Origin: Chryseolinea serpens
GTDB taxonomy: Bacteria; Bacteroidota; Bacteroidia; Cytophagales; Cyclobacteriaceae
NCBI RefSeq assembly: GCF_900129725.1
Contig: NZ_FQWQ01000004.1
Location: 310,001 to 374,000, forward strand
Direction: 5' to 3'
Length of the DNA: 64,000 nt
The position numbers were made by a program, and so were the translations under genes. Of this stretch, positions 35,624 to 44,085 are shown in pieces. The notes beneath the pieces are model-generated. The model ran no database searches. It was not told the origin of the DNA and saw only the letters and a program-made list of their open reading frames with translations. The first letter of the stretch is position 1; each line of letters opens with the position of its first letter.

Positions 35624-36379
35624 GTGATCACACTATTCTCTTTTCAGTTTGCCTATGCGCAGGTAGCCCTCGTGTGCCTGGTGGCGATCTTTATAGGCAT
35701 GTCCAAGACCGGCGTGCACGGTGCAGGCATGCTGGCGGTGCCGTTGCTGGCCACCATCTTTGGCGGGCAGCATTCCAGCGGCGTGCTACTGCCCATCCTG
35801 GTTCTGGCCGATGTGATGGGCACTTGGTATTATCACCGTCATGCATCCTGGGAACACTTGAAATTATTGTTTCCCTGGGCCGCGTTGGGTGTGGTGGTGG
35901 GCACCGTGATCGGCAGCTATATCGACGATAAAGTGTTCCGGATCATCATGGCCACCGTCATTGTCGGCAGCGTGATCGTCATGTTGTGGCTGGAGCGCGG
36001 ACACAAAGAAGCGGTGCCCCACAACAAAGCCTTTGGTATAACAACGGGGGTGCTGGGCGGCTTCACGTCCATGGTCGGCAACCTGGCCGGCACCGTGATG
36101 GCCGTATACTTCTTGTCGATGCGTCTGCCCAAGAATACTTTCATTGGCACCACCGCTTGGTTCTTTATGGTCACCAACTGGTTCAAAGTACCCTTCCACG
36201 TGTTCGCCTGGCACACCATTACCTGGAACACATTCCTGCTCGACTTGCTGACGTTGCCCTTCATTTTGCTGGGCGCCGTTGCCGGGGTTTGGATCGTGAA
36301 GAAGCTATCCGAAAAAGCCTATCGCTGGTTTATCATCTCCATGACACTGGTCGCGGCCGTGGTCATGCTATTGCGCTAA
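35624..36379 (+). CDS. TSUP (TauE/SafE) family sulfite/anion exporter
   Basis: 251 aa with about seven to eight helices in two halves. The duplicated family motif appears as IFIGMSKTGVHGAGMLAVPL and VLGGFTSMVGNLAGTVMAVY. The start is GTG 35624, nine bases after the SGNH stop codon; the first helix begins almost at once, so no longer N-terminus is expected. The family exports sulfite, sulfoacetate or related organosulfur anions. Its position ahead of cysE and cysM suggests a link to sulfur metabolism. Confidence 0.92.
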   Translation: MITLFSFQFAYAQVALVCLVAIFIGMSKTGVHGAGMLAVPLLATIFGGQHSSGVLLPILVLADVMGTWYYHRHASWEHLKLLFPWAALGVVVGTVIGSYIDDKVFRIIMATVIVGSVIVMLWLERGHKEAVPHNKAFGITTGVLGGFTSMVGNLAGTVMAVYFLSMRLPKNTFIGTTAWFFMVTNWFKVPFHVFAWHTITWNTFLLDLLTLPFILLGAVAGVWIVKKLSEKAYRWFIISMTLVAAVVMLLR

Positions 36380-36466
36380 TGAAGAAGTGTTGCCCTTTTG
36401 GCGGCGAATTTCACTTTTTTGTCACTTTAATTTGAACCTTCCCGTTAAATACTGTATTTAACACGT

Positions 36467-37303
36467 ATGGATAAAGCTTTTATCAGCAAACTGTATATCA
36501 CGCACCAGGCGTGCCCCACTTGCCCAGCGCCGGTGGAGGTCTCGAAATTTTTTGAAGACCTGCTGGGCGCGCTGTTTGCCGACTTCACACAGCTGGCCCA
36601 TTTGTCGGAAGATCAGTTTGAGGCTTTGCTGGAGACGCTGCAGATCGAATTGGTGCGCATTCTTCGTCACAACCCTGGGCGGGGCCTGGTGGATGCGCCA
36701 CAGCTGGCGGAAGATTTCTTTCAAGCCCTTCCGGTGATATTTGATAAGTTACAGGAAGACGTCACTGCCATGTTTGAAGGCGACCCGGCCGCCAAAAGCC
36801 GCAATGAAGTGGTGCGCAGCTACCCGGGATTTTACGCCATCGCCGCCTACCGCATGGCCCACCATCTCCACACGCTGGGTGTGCCGGGCATACCCCGCAT
36901 CATCACCGAGCATGCGCACAGCAAAACAGGAATAGACATTCACCCCGCCGCCAAGATCGGAGAACATTTCTGCATCGACCATGGCACCGGTGTGGTGATC
37001 GGCGAAACGTCGGTCATTGGCAACCACGTGAAGCTCTATCAAGGTGTCACGCTGGGTGCGCTCAGTGTCAACAAAGAAGATGCAGAGAAAAAACGACACC
37101 CAACGCTGGAAGACCGGGTGGTGATCTATGCCGGAGCGACGATCCTGGGTGGCGAGACGGTCATTGGCCACGACAGTGTGGTAGGAGGCAACGTGTGGCT
37201 CACGCGCAGTGTGGCGCCACATTCAAAAGTATATTACCAGGCAAAAATGTATAACGGCGATACGCACGAGATGGACCTTGTCATTTTCAAGGGCGATCAA
37301 TAA
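36467..37303 (+). CDS. cysE: Serine O-acetyltransferase
   Basis: 278 aa. The helical N-terminal half (about 1-130) is followed by a left-handed beta-helix of hexapeptide repeats: GIDIHPAAKIGEHFCIDHGT, GVVIGETSVIGNHVKLYQGV and ILGGETVIGHDSVVGGNVWL. The DIHPAAKIG and HGTGVVIGET blocks carry the catalytic Asp/His residues of CysE/EpsC enzymes. Makes O-acetylserine from serine and acetyl-CoA, the first step of cysteine synthesis. The next gene, 19 bases downstream, encodes the second step. Confidence 0.95.
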   Translation: MDKAFISKLYITHQACPTCPAPVEVSKFFEDLLGALFADFTQLAHLSEDQFEALLETLQIELVRILRHNPGRGLVDAPQLAEDFFQALPVIFDKLQEDVTAMFEGDPAAKSRNEVVRSYPGFYAIAAYRMAHHLHTLGVPGIPRIITEHAHSKTGIDIHPAAKIGEHFCIDHGTGVVIGETSVIGNHVKLYQGVTLGALSVNKEDAEKKRHPTLEDRVVIYAGATILGGETVIGHDSVVGGNVWLTRSVAPHSKVYYQAKMYNGDTHEMDLVIFKGDQ

Positions 37304-37322
37304 CACCGTACCCTCAGCAACC

Positions 37323-38201
37323 ATGAAACTTTCAGAATTGATCGGCAACACCCCGTTGGTGGAGCTTCAACGCATTCCCGTGAAGAAGGGCGTGACCCTC
37401 TACGGCAAATTGGAAGGCAACAACCCCGGTGGCAGCGTGAAAGACCGCGCCGCCTATGGCATGATCACCGCCGCTTTGCAACGCGGCGATATCAAGCCCG
37501 GCGACAAACTGGTGGAAGCCACCAGCGGCAACACCGGCATTGCCCTGGCCATGATCGCCAGCATCATGGGCGTGGAAATGACCCTCATCATGCCCGACAA
37601 TTCCACGCGCGAACGCGTGTTATCCATGGAAGCGTATGGAGCAAAAGTTATCCTCACCCCGTCGGCACGCACCATTGAATACTCCCGCGAACTGGCCGAA
37701 CAAATGGCGGCGAACGAAGGCTATCGCATGCTGGACCAGTTTGCCAATGCCGACAATTATGGCATGCACTACAAAACTACCGGCCCCGAAATATGGCGCG
37801 ACACCGGTGGAAAGATCACCCACTTCGTGTCGGCCATGGGGACTACCGGCACCATCATGGGCGTGTCGCGCTATCTGAAAGAACAAAACTCCTCGATACA
37901 AATTGTGGGAACGCAACCTACAGACGGGTCGTGCATTCCCGGCATCCGGCGGTGGTCGCCAGAATTTCTTCCCAAGATCTTTGAACCGAAACGAGTGGAT
38001 CGCGTGCTCGACGTGAGCGAAGCCGATGCGCGGCACTTTACCCGGCGGATGGCAAAGGAGGAGGGGATCCTCGCTGGCATGAGCAGTGGCGGGGCATTGA
38101 GTGCAGCCATGAAGATAGCATCAGAGATCGAATCCGGCGTGATCGTTTTTATTGTTTGTGACCGCGGCGACCGTTACCTGAGCTCCGATCTTTTTGGATA
38201 G
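37323..38201 (+). CDS. cysM: Cysteine synthase (CysM-type)
   Basis: 292 aa. ATG 37323 begins MKLSELIGNTPLVELQRIP, the canonical N-terminus; the longer frame overlaps cysE. The PLP lysine is in EGNNPGGSVKDRAAYG, the phosphate loop is TSGNTG (EATSGNTGIALAM), and the CysM-type region GTTGTIMGVSRYLKEQ followed by QPTDGSCIPGIRRW distinguishes it from CysK. Converts O-acetylserine and sulfide (or thiosulfate) to cysteine. Operon with cysE; possibly also with the TSUP exporter. Confidence 0.95.
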   Translation: MKLSELIGNTPLVELQRIPVKKGVTLYGKLEGNNPGGSVKDRAAYGMITAALQRGDIKPGDKLVEATSGNTGIALAMIASIMGVEMTLIMPDNSTRERVLSMEAYGAKVILTPSARTIEYSRELAEQMAANEGYRMLDQFANADNYGMHYKTTGPEIWRDTGGKITHFVSAMGTTGTIMGVSRYLKEQNSSIQIVGTQPTDGSCIPGIRRWSPEFLPKIFEPKRVDRVLDVSEADARHFTRRMAKEEGILAGMSSGGALSAAMKIASEIESGVIVFIVCDRGDRYLSSDLFG

Positions 38202-38274
38202 GACGCGCTGACGATGCACCATCCAACGTACCGTTCCATAGCGTGGTAAGTCCCTGACGATTTTCTACCCAACA

Positions 38275-39276
38275 CTATTTTTGCAGCACCATGACATCGT
38301 TCATCAGGAACGGAGTTCCATCTCCGGCAACGATGTTGTATACTTTTTGGACACCGCCTGCATATTCTTTTTTACTGATTACAGTGAAGGGTTCATAGTC
38401 ACCGGAAGCTTTGTTGAGACACAGCACCGTGTCGTTCTCTTTCACATCGCCCATTTTGGTAGTGCCCGTATGGGTTTGAACCGGATGATTTGGGGTGGCT
38501 TCCAGCGTGCGGGTAGAGAGGATGATCTCGGAGCCGTTGGGTGTGATGTGCTTGTCTGCGCGTTGCAAAACGAGTTGGGTGATCGCGTAGTTCTTTGCCT
38601 CGTGTTCCACAAGCGTGTTCACTTTAATGATGGCGGTGGTTTTGGTAAGCGGATTCACCGTAAGTACTTCGTCGCCGCGCTTTAGCGAAGCCAGCGTCTT
38701 GCGGGTGCCGTTGGCCAGGGTCACTTGCTGATCGCCGGGAAAGCAGATGTCGTTTCCATAGGTGGCCGATTCTTTCGACAGGTCTTTGCCCTGGTTCTGG
38801 GCTTTATACAATTGATAGCCTACTTCTTTCGACAGCACATAGGAAAGCTTGAGCACAAAATTCTGTTCCAGTTTATCGATGGCATGGATGTCTTCGAAAT
38901 ATTTTTCCCACACCTTGGCGTCGGCTGTGAAGTTGGGCAGACAGGCTTTGTACTGGGTGCCTTTTTCGTTGGTGTAGAAGATGACGAGTCCCAACTCCTG
39001 CATGCCTTCCTTGGCCAGCAGCTTGTAGAGGTCCATGCGTTTTTTTAATCCATCGTCACCCGTGATGAAATAGGGCTTGCGCAGTTCGTAACGGTCCAGG
39101 ATGTAGGTGTTCTCAAACTTCACATAGGTTTCGTTGTCAAGGTCCTTGATCACAAAGGTCTTGGCCTTTTCATACTCGGCCATGGTGAGGGGCCGGGGCT
39201 TCACCACGTCTTGCGCCTTCAGGCCAGTGGACAAAACAAACATGCATGCCAACACTACAGCAAACTTCCTGGTCAT
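38275..39276 (-). CDS. Secreted protein with C-terminal Hint (hedgehog/intein) domain
   Basis: 333 aa with signal peptide MTRKFAVVLACMFVLSTGLKA and an unrecognised domain of about 150 residues (23-177). A Hint domain begins at Cys178 (ICFPGDQQVTLANGTRKTL, then LKRGDEVLTV), has a block-B TPNH motif (Thr261, His264 in LEATPNHPV) and ends FLMNDVMVLQK at the very C-terminus. The intein-type terminal His-Asn and any C-extein are absent, so protein splicing is not expected; hedgehog-like N-S acyl shift and cleavage before Cys178 is possible. Such a domain normally releases or modifies the N-terminal part. It follows the amine oxidase and aminotransferase genes on the same strand. Confidence 0.85.
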   Translation of the reverse strand: MTRKFAVVLACMFVLSTGLKAQDVVKPRPLTMAEYEKAKTFVIKDLDNETYVKFENTYILDRYELRKPYFITGDDGLKKRMDLYKLLAKEGMQELGLVIFYTNEKGTQYKACLPNFTADAKVWEKYFEDIHAIDKLEQNFVLKLSYVLSKEVGYQLYKAQNQGKDLSKESATYGNDICFPGDQQVTLANGTRKTLASLKRGDEVLTVNPLTKTTAIIKVNTLVEHEAKNYAITQLVLQRADKHITPNGSEIILSTRTLEATPNHPVQTHTGTTKMGDVKENDTVLCLNKASGDYEPFTVISKKEYAGGVQKVYNIVAGDGTPFLMNDVMVLQK

Positions 39277-39349
39277 AGAGAATTATTTAACAGTGGATAG
39301 ACTGATCTTGTCGATTTAATGACAATGAAAAAAATACAGTTTTGAAGGA

Positions 39350-40522
39350 CTACGACAATTGTTTGAAAGCTTCTTCAAAGATCTTCATCTCGTCCATGCG
39401 GCCGATGCTGATGCGGCACCATTCTTTGTTGTTGAATTTCCAGAAGCGCAAGCCTACGCCCCGTTTCATCATCTCGTCCACAAAGCGTTGTCCCTCCATA
39501 TTGATGGGAAACATCACAAAATTTGTTACCGACGGGATGTAGGTATAGCCTTCTTTTTTCAGGACGCTGTACAGATATTCTTTCGACTCCAGGGTCTTCT
39601 TCAACGCACCCTGCAGGTATTCCGTATCATCGTAGGCAGCCAGTGCAGCGCTAGCCGATAGGGCAGAGAGGGCGCCAAAGGGAACCGTGTAAGGCAATAG
39701 GTTCTTCAGCATTTCGGGCTGTGCCACAAAGTAGCCGATGCGCATGCCGGCCAGGGCGTGCAGCTTGGAGAACGTGCGGGCCACGATCACATTCTGACCC
39801 TTTCGCACACAGTCGATCAGCGTCATACCCTTGGGATCCGAAAGATAGTTGATATAGGCTTCGTCGATAATGACCGGCACTTTTGGCGACACGCGTTCAC
39901 AAAACGCCCGCATCTTGTCTGCATCCACGTAGGTGCCCGTGGGATTGTTGGGATTGCAAATGTATACCAGCTTCGTATCCTTGTCGATGGCCTTCTCCAT
40001 GGCATCGAGATCGTATTTGTAGTCGGCCGTGAGCGGCACCTTCACCCACTTGGCACCAAAATTCTTTTCGGCTTCGTCCGGCAAATATTCATAGGCCGGA
40101 TCGCCACAGATAATGGACCCTCCATTTTTCGCAAAGAAGACTGCCGACGCCTGCAACAGGGGAGTGGACCCGGTGCCCACCATGATCTGTTCAGGTTTAA
40201 TGTTTTCTGCGGCAGCGATCTTGGCGACCAACTGGTCGACCACCTGGATCGGATATTGATAGCTGGTGGCCATGGCCTCGGCCATCGCTTTCTTTGCTTT
40301 CTCGGATGGGCCGAATGGATTTTCGTTGGCAAACAGGCGCGCTTTCAGGTTCGGGAAGTCCTGCGCGATGCGTTGTTCGATGTTGCGCTGGGAAGTTGAA
40401 CTGGAAGCCACTCGGGGAGCGGCCGACGCGGTGTTGAAAATACCGTCGGGAAGGGTGAGGGCGCCGGTAGTGACGAGAGCACTGGTCTTTAACCAATTTC
40501 GCCTGTTCATTGATGTTGCCAT
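39350..40522 (-). CDS. Tat-signal PLP-dependent aminotransferase (HisC-like)
   Basis: 390 aa. N-terminal twin-arginine signal (MNRRNWLKTSALVTTGALTL), then a fold-type I aminotransferase: RLFANENPFGPSEKAKKAM, ICNPNNPTGTYVDADKM, IIDEAYINYL (Asp for the pyridine nitrogen) and ARTFSKLHALAGMRIGY with the PLP lysine. The core resembles histidinol-phosphate aminotransferases, but an exported enzyme is unlikely to serve histidine synthesis. PLP is loaded in the cytoplasm, which fits Tat export of a folded protein. Lies 55 bases after the amine oxidase gene, also a Tat substrate, so the two probably act together on an amine or amino acid outside the inner membrane. Confidence 0.9.
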   Translation of the reverse strand: MATSMNRRNWLKTSALVTTGALTLPDGIFNTASAAPRVASSSTSQRNIEQRIAQDFPNLKARLFANENPFGPSEKAKKAMAEAMATSYQYPIQVVDQLVAKIAAAENIKPEQIMVGTGSTPLLQASAVFFAKNGGSIICGDPAYEYLPDEAEKNFGAKWVKVPLTADYKYDLDAMEKAIDKDTKLVYICNPNNPTGTYVDADKMRAFCERVSPKVPVIIDEAYINYLSDPKGMTLIDCVRKGQNVIVARTFSKLHALAGMRIGYFVAQPEMLKNLLPYTVPFGALSALSASAALAAYDDTEYLQGALKKTLESKEYLYSVLKKEGYTYIPSVTNFVMFPINMEGQRFVDEMMKRGVGLRFWKFNNKEWCRISIGRMDEMKIFEEAFKQLS

Positions 40523-40577
40523 GGTGGGTGGGTTTAGGTAATGTATTTTACGGTATTGGGTTTACTAGGGTTCCCGC

Positions 40578-42173
40578 TCATCCACCTTCTTTGCCGGATG
40601 CGGGATACTGAAGACGCTGTTCCGTGAAGCGGGCATGCACATCGGCCACCGCCTTCCGGGCCGATTCGAATGCCCCGGCCATCCACGCGTTCAAATAGGT
40701 GGTGTGCTCGCCGGCAAAGTACACCCGCTTGTCGGGTTTGATAAACGCTTTGTACAAGGTTTGGCGGGTGTCGCCGGAATACAAAGCCCATCCGCCGAGA
40801 CTATAGGGCGTGAGGTGCCAGCTCACGGAGAACGAATTTTCAAACTCGTTTTTATACTGGGGGTGAATCAGGCCCCCCTTCTCCAGGGCCAGTTGCTCCC
40901 TTTCTTTTAGCGACAGGGCGCCGACCTTTTTTGCTTTCTCATTGAAATTGTAATAGCCGATCAGCACGCCCTTCTTTCCCAGGTAGTCGTTGGAGGGATA
41001 AAAGATCTGCGTAAGGTCATTGTTGGTGTGCGTAATGCCGCCAAAGATCTGTTCGTCTTCTTCCCAAAACCGCCGTTTGAATTGCAGGCCGATCTTGCCC
41101 GTCTGGATGTAAGGCACAAAGTCGATGGCGCGGCTTACGTCGGATGAAAAATTATGGTCCAGGTTGCTCAGTATGGGCAAGGGCAGCGTGCAGATGCAGG
41201 CGTCCGCTTCGATTTCCTGGGGCGCACCCTTGAGGGTATACTTCACCCGCACGGTGTTCTCCAGGTTTTGGATGGACGATACCACGGCCCCGGTGCGGAT
41301 CATGCCCGGCAATTTCTTTTCGAGTGCGCGGGCAATGTTATCCATCCCGCCTTTGGCCTGGAACATGGTCATCTGCAACTCATAGGTATACTCGGCCACA
41401 TTGTAAAAGTCGGGCGACAGCAAGCCCGATTGAAGCAGGTCGGCCAGTGTGTGCGGGTCGGCGATCTTGCCGGGTTTGTCGCCGGCGCCGGGGGGCTCAA
41501 CGTATCCCCTGCGCGCAGAGGCTTTGTAGAGCTTGTCGGCATCCAGGCCGCCTTCGGCCCGCAGATACTCTACGATCTTCGTCACATCTTCGGTGGTCAA
41601 TGCGGCGTCGAGCTTGTGCTGGTCAATGGCTTTGGCCAGCATCTCGGTCACGTAGCCCCGCATGTCGTTGTGGACTTCGCGGATGCGGATCTTTTTATTG
41701 GAAAGGGCGCCGTTGCCTTCACTGAAATGATAGGCGCCTTCGTTCACGTTGTTATAGATCTCGATGGGTACCCCCAACTCGCGACAGTATTGCAGCGTGA
41801 GTTGATGATGGTGAGGAATGCGCGACGGGCCGGCATTGAAATAAAGACCATCGTCGAGTTGTGCCGTTTGGGTGGGGTTGACGGTTTCGGTGTGTGTGGA
41901 GCCTTTGCGAATGCTCCAACATCGGCCACCGGTGCGGTCGCGTGCCTCCAGGACCGTGCAGCGATAACCCAGTTTGGTGAGTTCGTAGGCCGTGGTCATG
42001 CCGGCCAGTCCTGCACCCAGGATGACAACACTTTTCCCCTGGCCACTCCCGGGAAGCGAGAAGGAATGCGCAGGCGCCGCGGGCAACATTTCTAGGGCCA
42101 TCATGGCTGCATACATGCCTCCGGTGAGAGCCCCACTTTGGCTGAGAAATGTTCTTCGTGAAAGCGTTTTCAC
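40578..42173 (-). CDS. Tat-signal flavin monoamine/L-amino-acid oxidase
   Basis: 531 aa. Twin-arginine signal (LSRRTFLSQSGALTGGM), then an FAD-binding Rossmann motif VVILGAGLAGMTTAYEL, the GG-doublet region EARDRTGGRCWSI, a FAD/substrate region and the C-terminal flavin motif VYFAGEHTTYLNAWMAGAFE. This is the architecture of monoamine oxidases and L-amino-acid oxidases. It would deaminate an amine in the periplasm with production of H2O2. First gene of a probable operon with the Tat aminotransferase. Substrate not predictable from sequence. Confidence 0.93.
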   Translation of the reverse strand: MKTLSRRTFLSQSGALTGGMYAAMMALEMLPAAPAHSFSLPGSGQGKSVVILGAGLAGMTTAYELTKLGYRCTVLEARDRTGGRCWSIRKGSTHTETVNPTQTAQLDDGLYFNAGPSRIPHHHQLTLQYCRELGVPIEIYNNVNEGAYHFSEGNGALSNKKIRIREVHNDMRGYVTEMLAKAIDQHKLDAALTTEDVTKIVEYLRAEGGLDADKLYKASARRGYVEPPGAGDKPGKIADPHTLADLLQSGLLSPDFYNVAEYTYELQMTMFQAKGGMDNIARALEKKLPGMIRTGAVVSSIQNLENTVRVKYTLKGAPQEIEADACICTLPLPILSNLDHNFSSDVSRAIDFVPYIQTGKIGLQFKRRFWEEDEQIFGGITHTNNDLTQIFYPSNDYLGKKGVLIGYYNFNEKAKKVGALSLKEREQLALEKGGLIHPQYKNEFENSFSVSWHLTPYSLGGWALYSGDTRQTLYKAFIKPDKRVYFAGEHTTYLNAWMAGAFESARKAVADVHARFTEQRLQYPASGKEGG

Positions 42174-42335
42174 CTGCGAGAATGTTTAGGATCCTTGTGC
42201 AATCCAACTTAGCACAAGTTTTCATAAAAAGAAAGCAGGATCGTCTCAAGGCGCCCCTATGTTGTCACGCGTAAGGTGACCGCTATCGTTTGAGGTGTTT
42301 TAAAAATCACCTCTCTTCCTAAAAATAAATAGTCT

Positions 42336-42398
42336 TTAGTCCTGAGTTATGAGTCCTTAGTCCTGAGTAGTGAGTCCTTGGTCCTGAGCAGTGTGTTT
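42336..42398 (+). repeat. Three tandem copies of a 21-bp unit
   Basis: Units 42336-42356, 42357-42377 and 42378-42398, each starting TTAGTCCTGAG or TTGGTCCTGAG and ending near GAGTCC; the first two differ at two positions and the third is more diverged. It lies between the divergent upstream end of the amine oxidase gene and the 3' end of the DUF4142 gene, about 160 bases from the oxidase start. Confidence 0.8.
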
Positions 42399-42436
42399 CG
42401 ATTCCATACTCAATACACACGACTAAATACTCCCGA

Positions 42437-43099
42437 CTATTTCTTCAGTTTTTGTACATCGTCAAGATGCGCTTCTATAACGGGCAGATACTTGAGGGCA
42501 AACGCGCGCACGTCAACGTCGTGGGATTGGGCGGCCTTTCTGAATTTTTTTACGTCGCGTTTGTGATCGATGATCATCATTTTGATGAACTTCCTATCGA
42601 ACGATTTGCCTTCTTCCTGTTGCAGGTCGGCCAATGCTTTTTGCTGGTGTTCGTCCGGTGCGTCGGGTAATACAATGTGTTTGGATGCGGCCAGGGCGCG
42701 AAGGTCGGCCAGCATTTCACTTTGGTCGTGGACCATGAGACTGCCATAGTCCCGGATAGCGTCGACCGCGCTTTTTTGTTGAGCTGTTTTTCCTTCTTCA
42801 AAATCCATGATACGCGATTCGGCCGTCTTCGTCAAAAAGGTCTCCACCACCTGGTCGATCGGAGCGTCGTCGAGGTCCGCCAGAAGATCGCCCATGTTCA
42901 CTTCCTGGGCTTGGGGAAGAGTGTGCTCAGGCGTGGGTGTGGCTTTTTCAAAGGAGGCTTCCTTTACGATCACAATGTCGGCAGAGCGGGAGGCTTCCGG
43001 TGTAGAGGGCTGCTCGTCCTTCATATTTTCTGCCCCTGAAAAGACGTAAGCCAAACCGGCGAGGATCAGCAAGTTTAGAAAAAGGAGGAAATTCTTCAT
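42437..43099 (-). CDS. DUF4142-type protein, membrane-anchored
   Basis: 220 aa. N-terminal hydrophobic segment (FLLFLNLLILAGLAYVFSGA), a Pro/Glu-rich linker to about residue 65, and a helical ferritin-like DUF4142 domain from about 75 (VVETFLTKTAESRIMDFEEG ... FIKMMIIDHKRDVKKFRKAA). Histidines in MVHDQSEM and IIDHKRD are the expected metal-contact positions of the family. Exact function unknown; members are often envelope stress proteins. The Dps gene lies on the opposite side. Confidence 0.85.
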   Translation of the reverse strand: MKNFLLFLNLLILAGLAYVFSGAENMKDEQPSTPEASRSADIVIVKEASFEKATPTPEHTLPQAQEVNMGDLLADLDDAPIDQVVETFLTKTAESRIMDFEEGKTAQQKSAVDAIRDYGSLMVHDQSEMLADLRALAASKHIVLPDAPDEHQQKALADLQQEEGKSFDRKFIKMMIIDHKRDVKKFRKAAQSHDVDVRAFALKYLPVIEAHLDDVQKLKK

Positions 43100-43416
43100 G
43101 ACGTTACACGGCGACGTGCTTTTAGTTTAGCCAATCAAGTATAAAGAGTGTGCCATTTTTTAATAACCATCCTAGCCCCATCGGATTCCATGAGAAAGAC
43201 CATGCTGCGAACGTGTGAAATCGCCGGAAACCGGTGGAAAGGCGAAGAATGACCTGTGGACTTCTTACACAGCTGGGCATGTTTCTCATCAGGAAAACGG
43301 GCTGCGGATGGCGCCGGTAACCCTTTAGAGCATATCGACGGTATGGAACGGTAATGGCAAACTCCAGCGTAGAAAGCCATACCGGCTTTGCGTCAGGAAC
43401 GAAAAATTTAAACCGT
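43100..43416. other. Divergent intergenic region between the DUF4142 gene and dps
   Basis: About 317 bases; promoters for both genes must lie here, but no consensus element is clear. An in-frame upstream extension of dps from 43354 exists. No separate gene supported. Confidence 0.45.
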
Positions 43417-43974
43417 ATGAAAGCGACAAAAGAAAATGTGGCCCTCAAAGACACCCTGAAGGACATGCCCCAAACACAGCTCGACACGCGCATGGCCAAG
43501 GCCAAACCCGTTAAGTTGGGATGGTCGAGTGAAGAAGTGGAACATGTCACGCATGCCCTGAACGACCTGCTGGTCAACTATAGCGTGCACTATCAAAAGC
43601 TGAGGAACTATCACTGGAACGTGAAAGGCTCGGACTTTTTCGACCTGCACATAGAGTTCGAACAACAATACATGGAAGCCCAACAGCACATCGACGACAT
43701 CGCTGAACGCGTCCGCATCTTTTCTAAGACCCCCATCAGCACGATGGGCGAATACCTTGAATTGTCGGAGATCAAAGAAACCACCTCCCAGCTCTCGTCC
43801 GAGATCATGGTGCGGGAGCTTATCGCCGACTACACGATCTTGCTCGGCTATATGTTTACCGTGGTGGAGATCGCCGCGGCACAACACGACTCCGGCACGG
43901 AGGAAATGGTGAAGGTTTTCATCAACCGCATCGAGAAGCATCATTGGATGCTGTCGGCTTTTCTGGCGAAGTAA
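43417..43974 (+). CDS. dps: Dps-family ferritin-like DNA-protection protein
   Basis: 185 aa from ATG 43417 (206 aa if ATG 43354 is used; the shorter form starts at the usual N-terminal tail). The intersubunit ferroxidase residues are visible in NYHWNVKGSDFFDLHIEFEQ and IDDIAERVR. The Lys-rich N-terminal tail (ATKENVALKDTLKDM, MAKAKPVKLGW) could contact DNA. Forms a 12-mer that oxidises iron with H2O2 and shields DNA during oxidative stress or starvation. A perfect palindrome follows the gene and separates it from the antiporter gene. Confidence 0.93.
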   Translation: MKATKENVALKDTLKDMPQTQLDTRMAKAKPVKLGWSSEEVEHVTHALNDLLVNYSVHYQKLRNYHWNVKGSDFFDLHIEFEQQYMEAQQHIDDIAERVRIFSKTPISTMGEYLELSEIKETTSQLSSEIMVRELIADYTILLGYMFTVVEIAAAQHDSGTEEMVKVFINRIEKHHWMLSAFLAK

Positions 43975-44010
43975 CGAAGCTGCAGATTTTTTTGATGAAC
44001 CGGTCAAACT

Positions 44011-44040
44011 AGGCGAGGCTGTATAGCGACAGCCTCGCCT
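44011..44040 (+). terminator. Perfect 12-bp stem hairpin between dps and the antiporter gene
   Basis: AGGCGAGGCTGT-ATAGCG-ACAGCCTCGCCT with fully complementary arms, followed by AAATTTAATAT rather than a long T-run. It may act as a weak bidirectional terminator or transcript-stabilising hairpin. Confidence 0.55.
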
Positions 44041-44085
44041 AAATTTAATATCTTGAAGGTCCTTAAAGAATCAGGATCTTCAGGC

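Noticed and set aside
41154-42095. 313-codon plus-strand open frame
   Set aside because: Antisense to the flavin amine oxidase, which has clear FAD motifs.
43122-43577. 151-codon minus-strand open frame overlapping dps
   Set aside because: Half of it is antisense to dps and the rest is Arg/Phe-rich without any motif.
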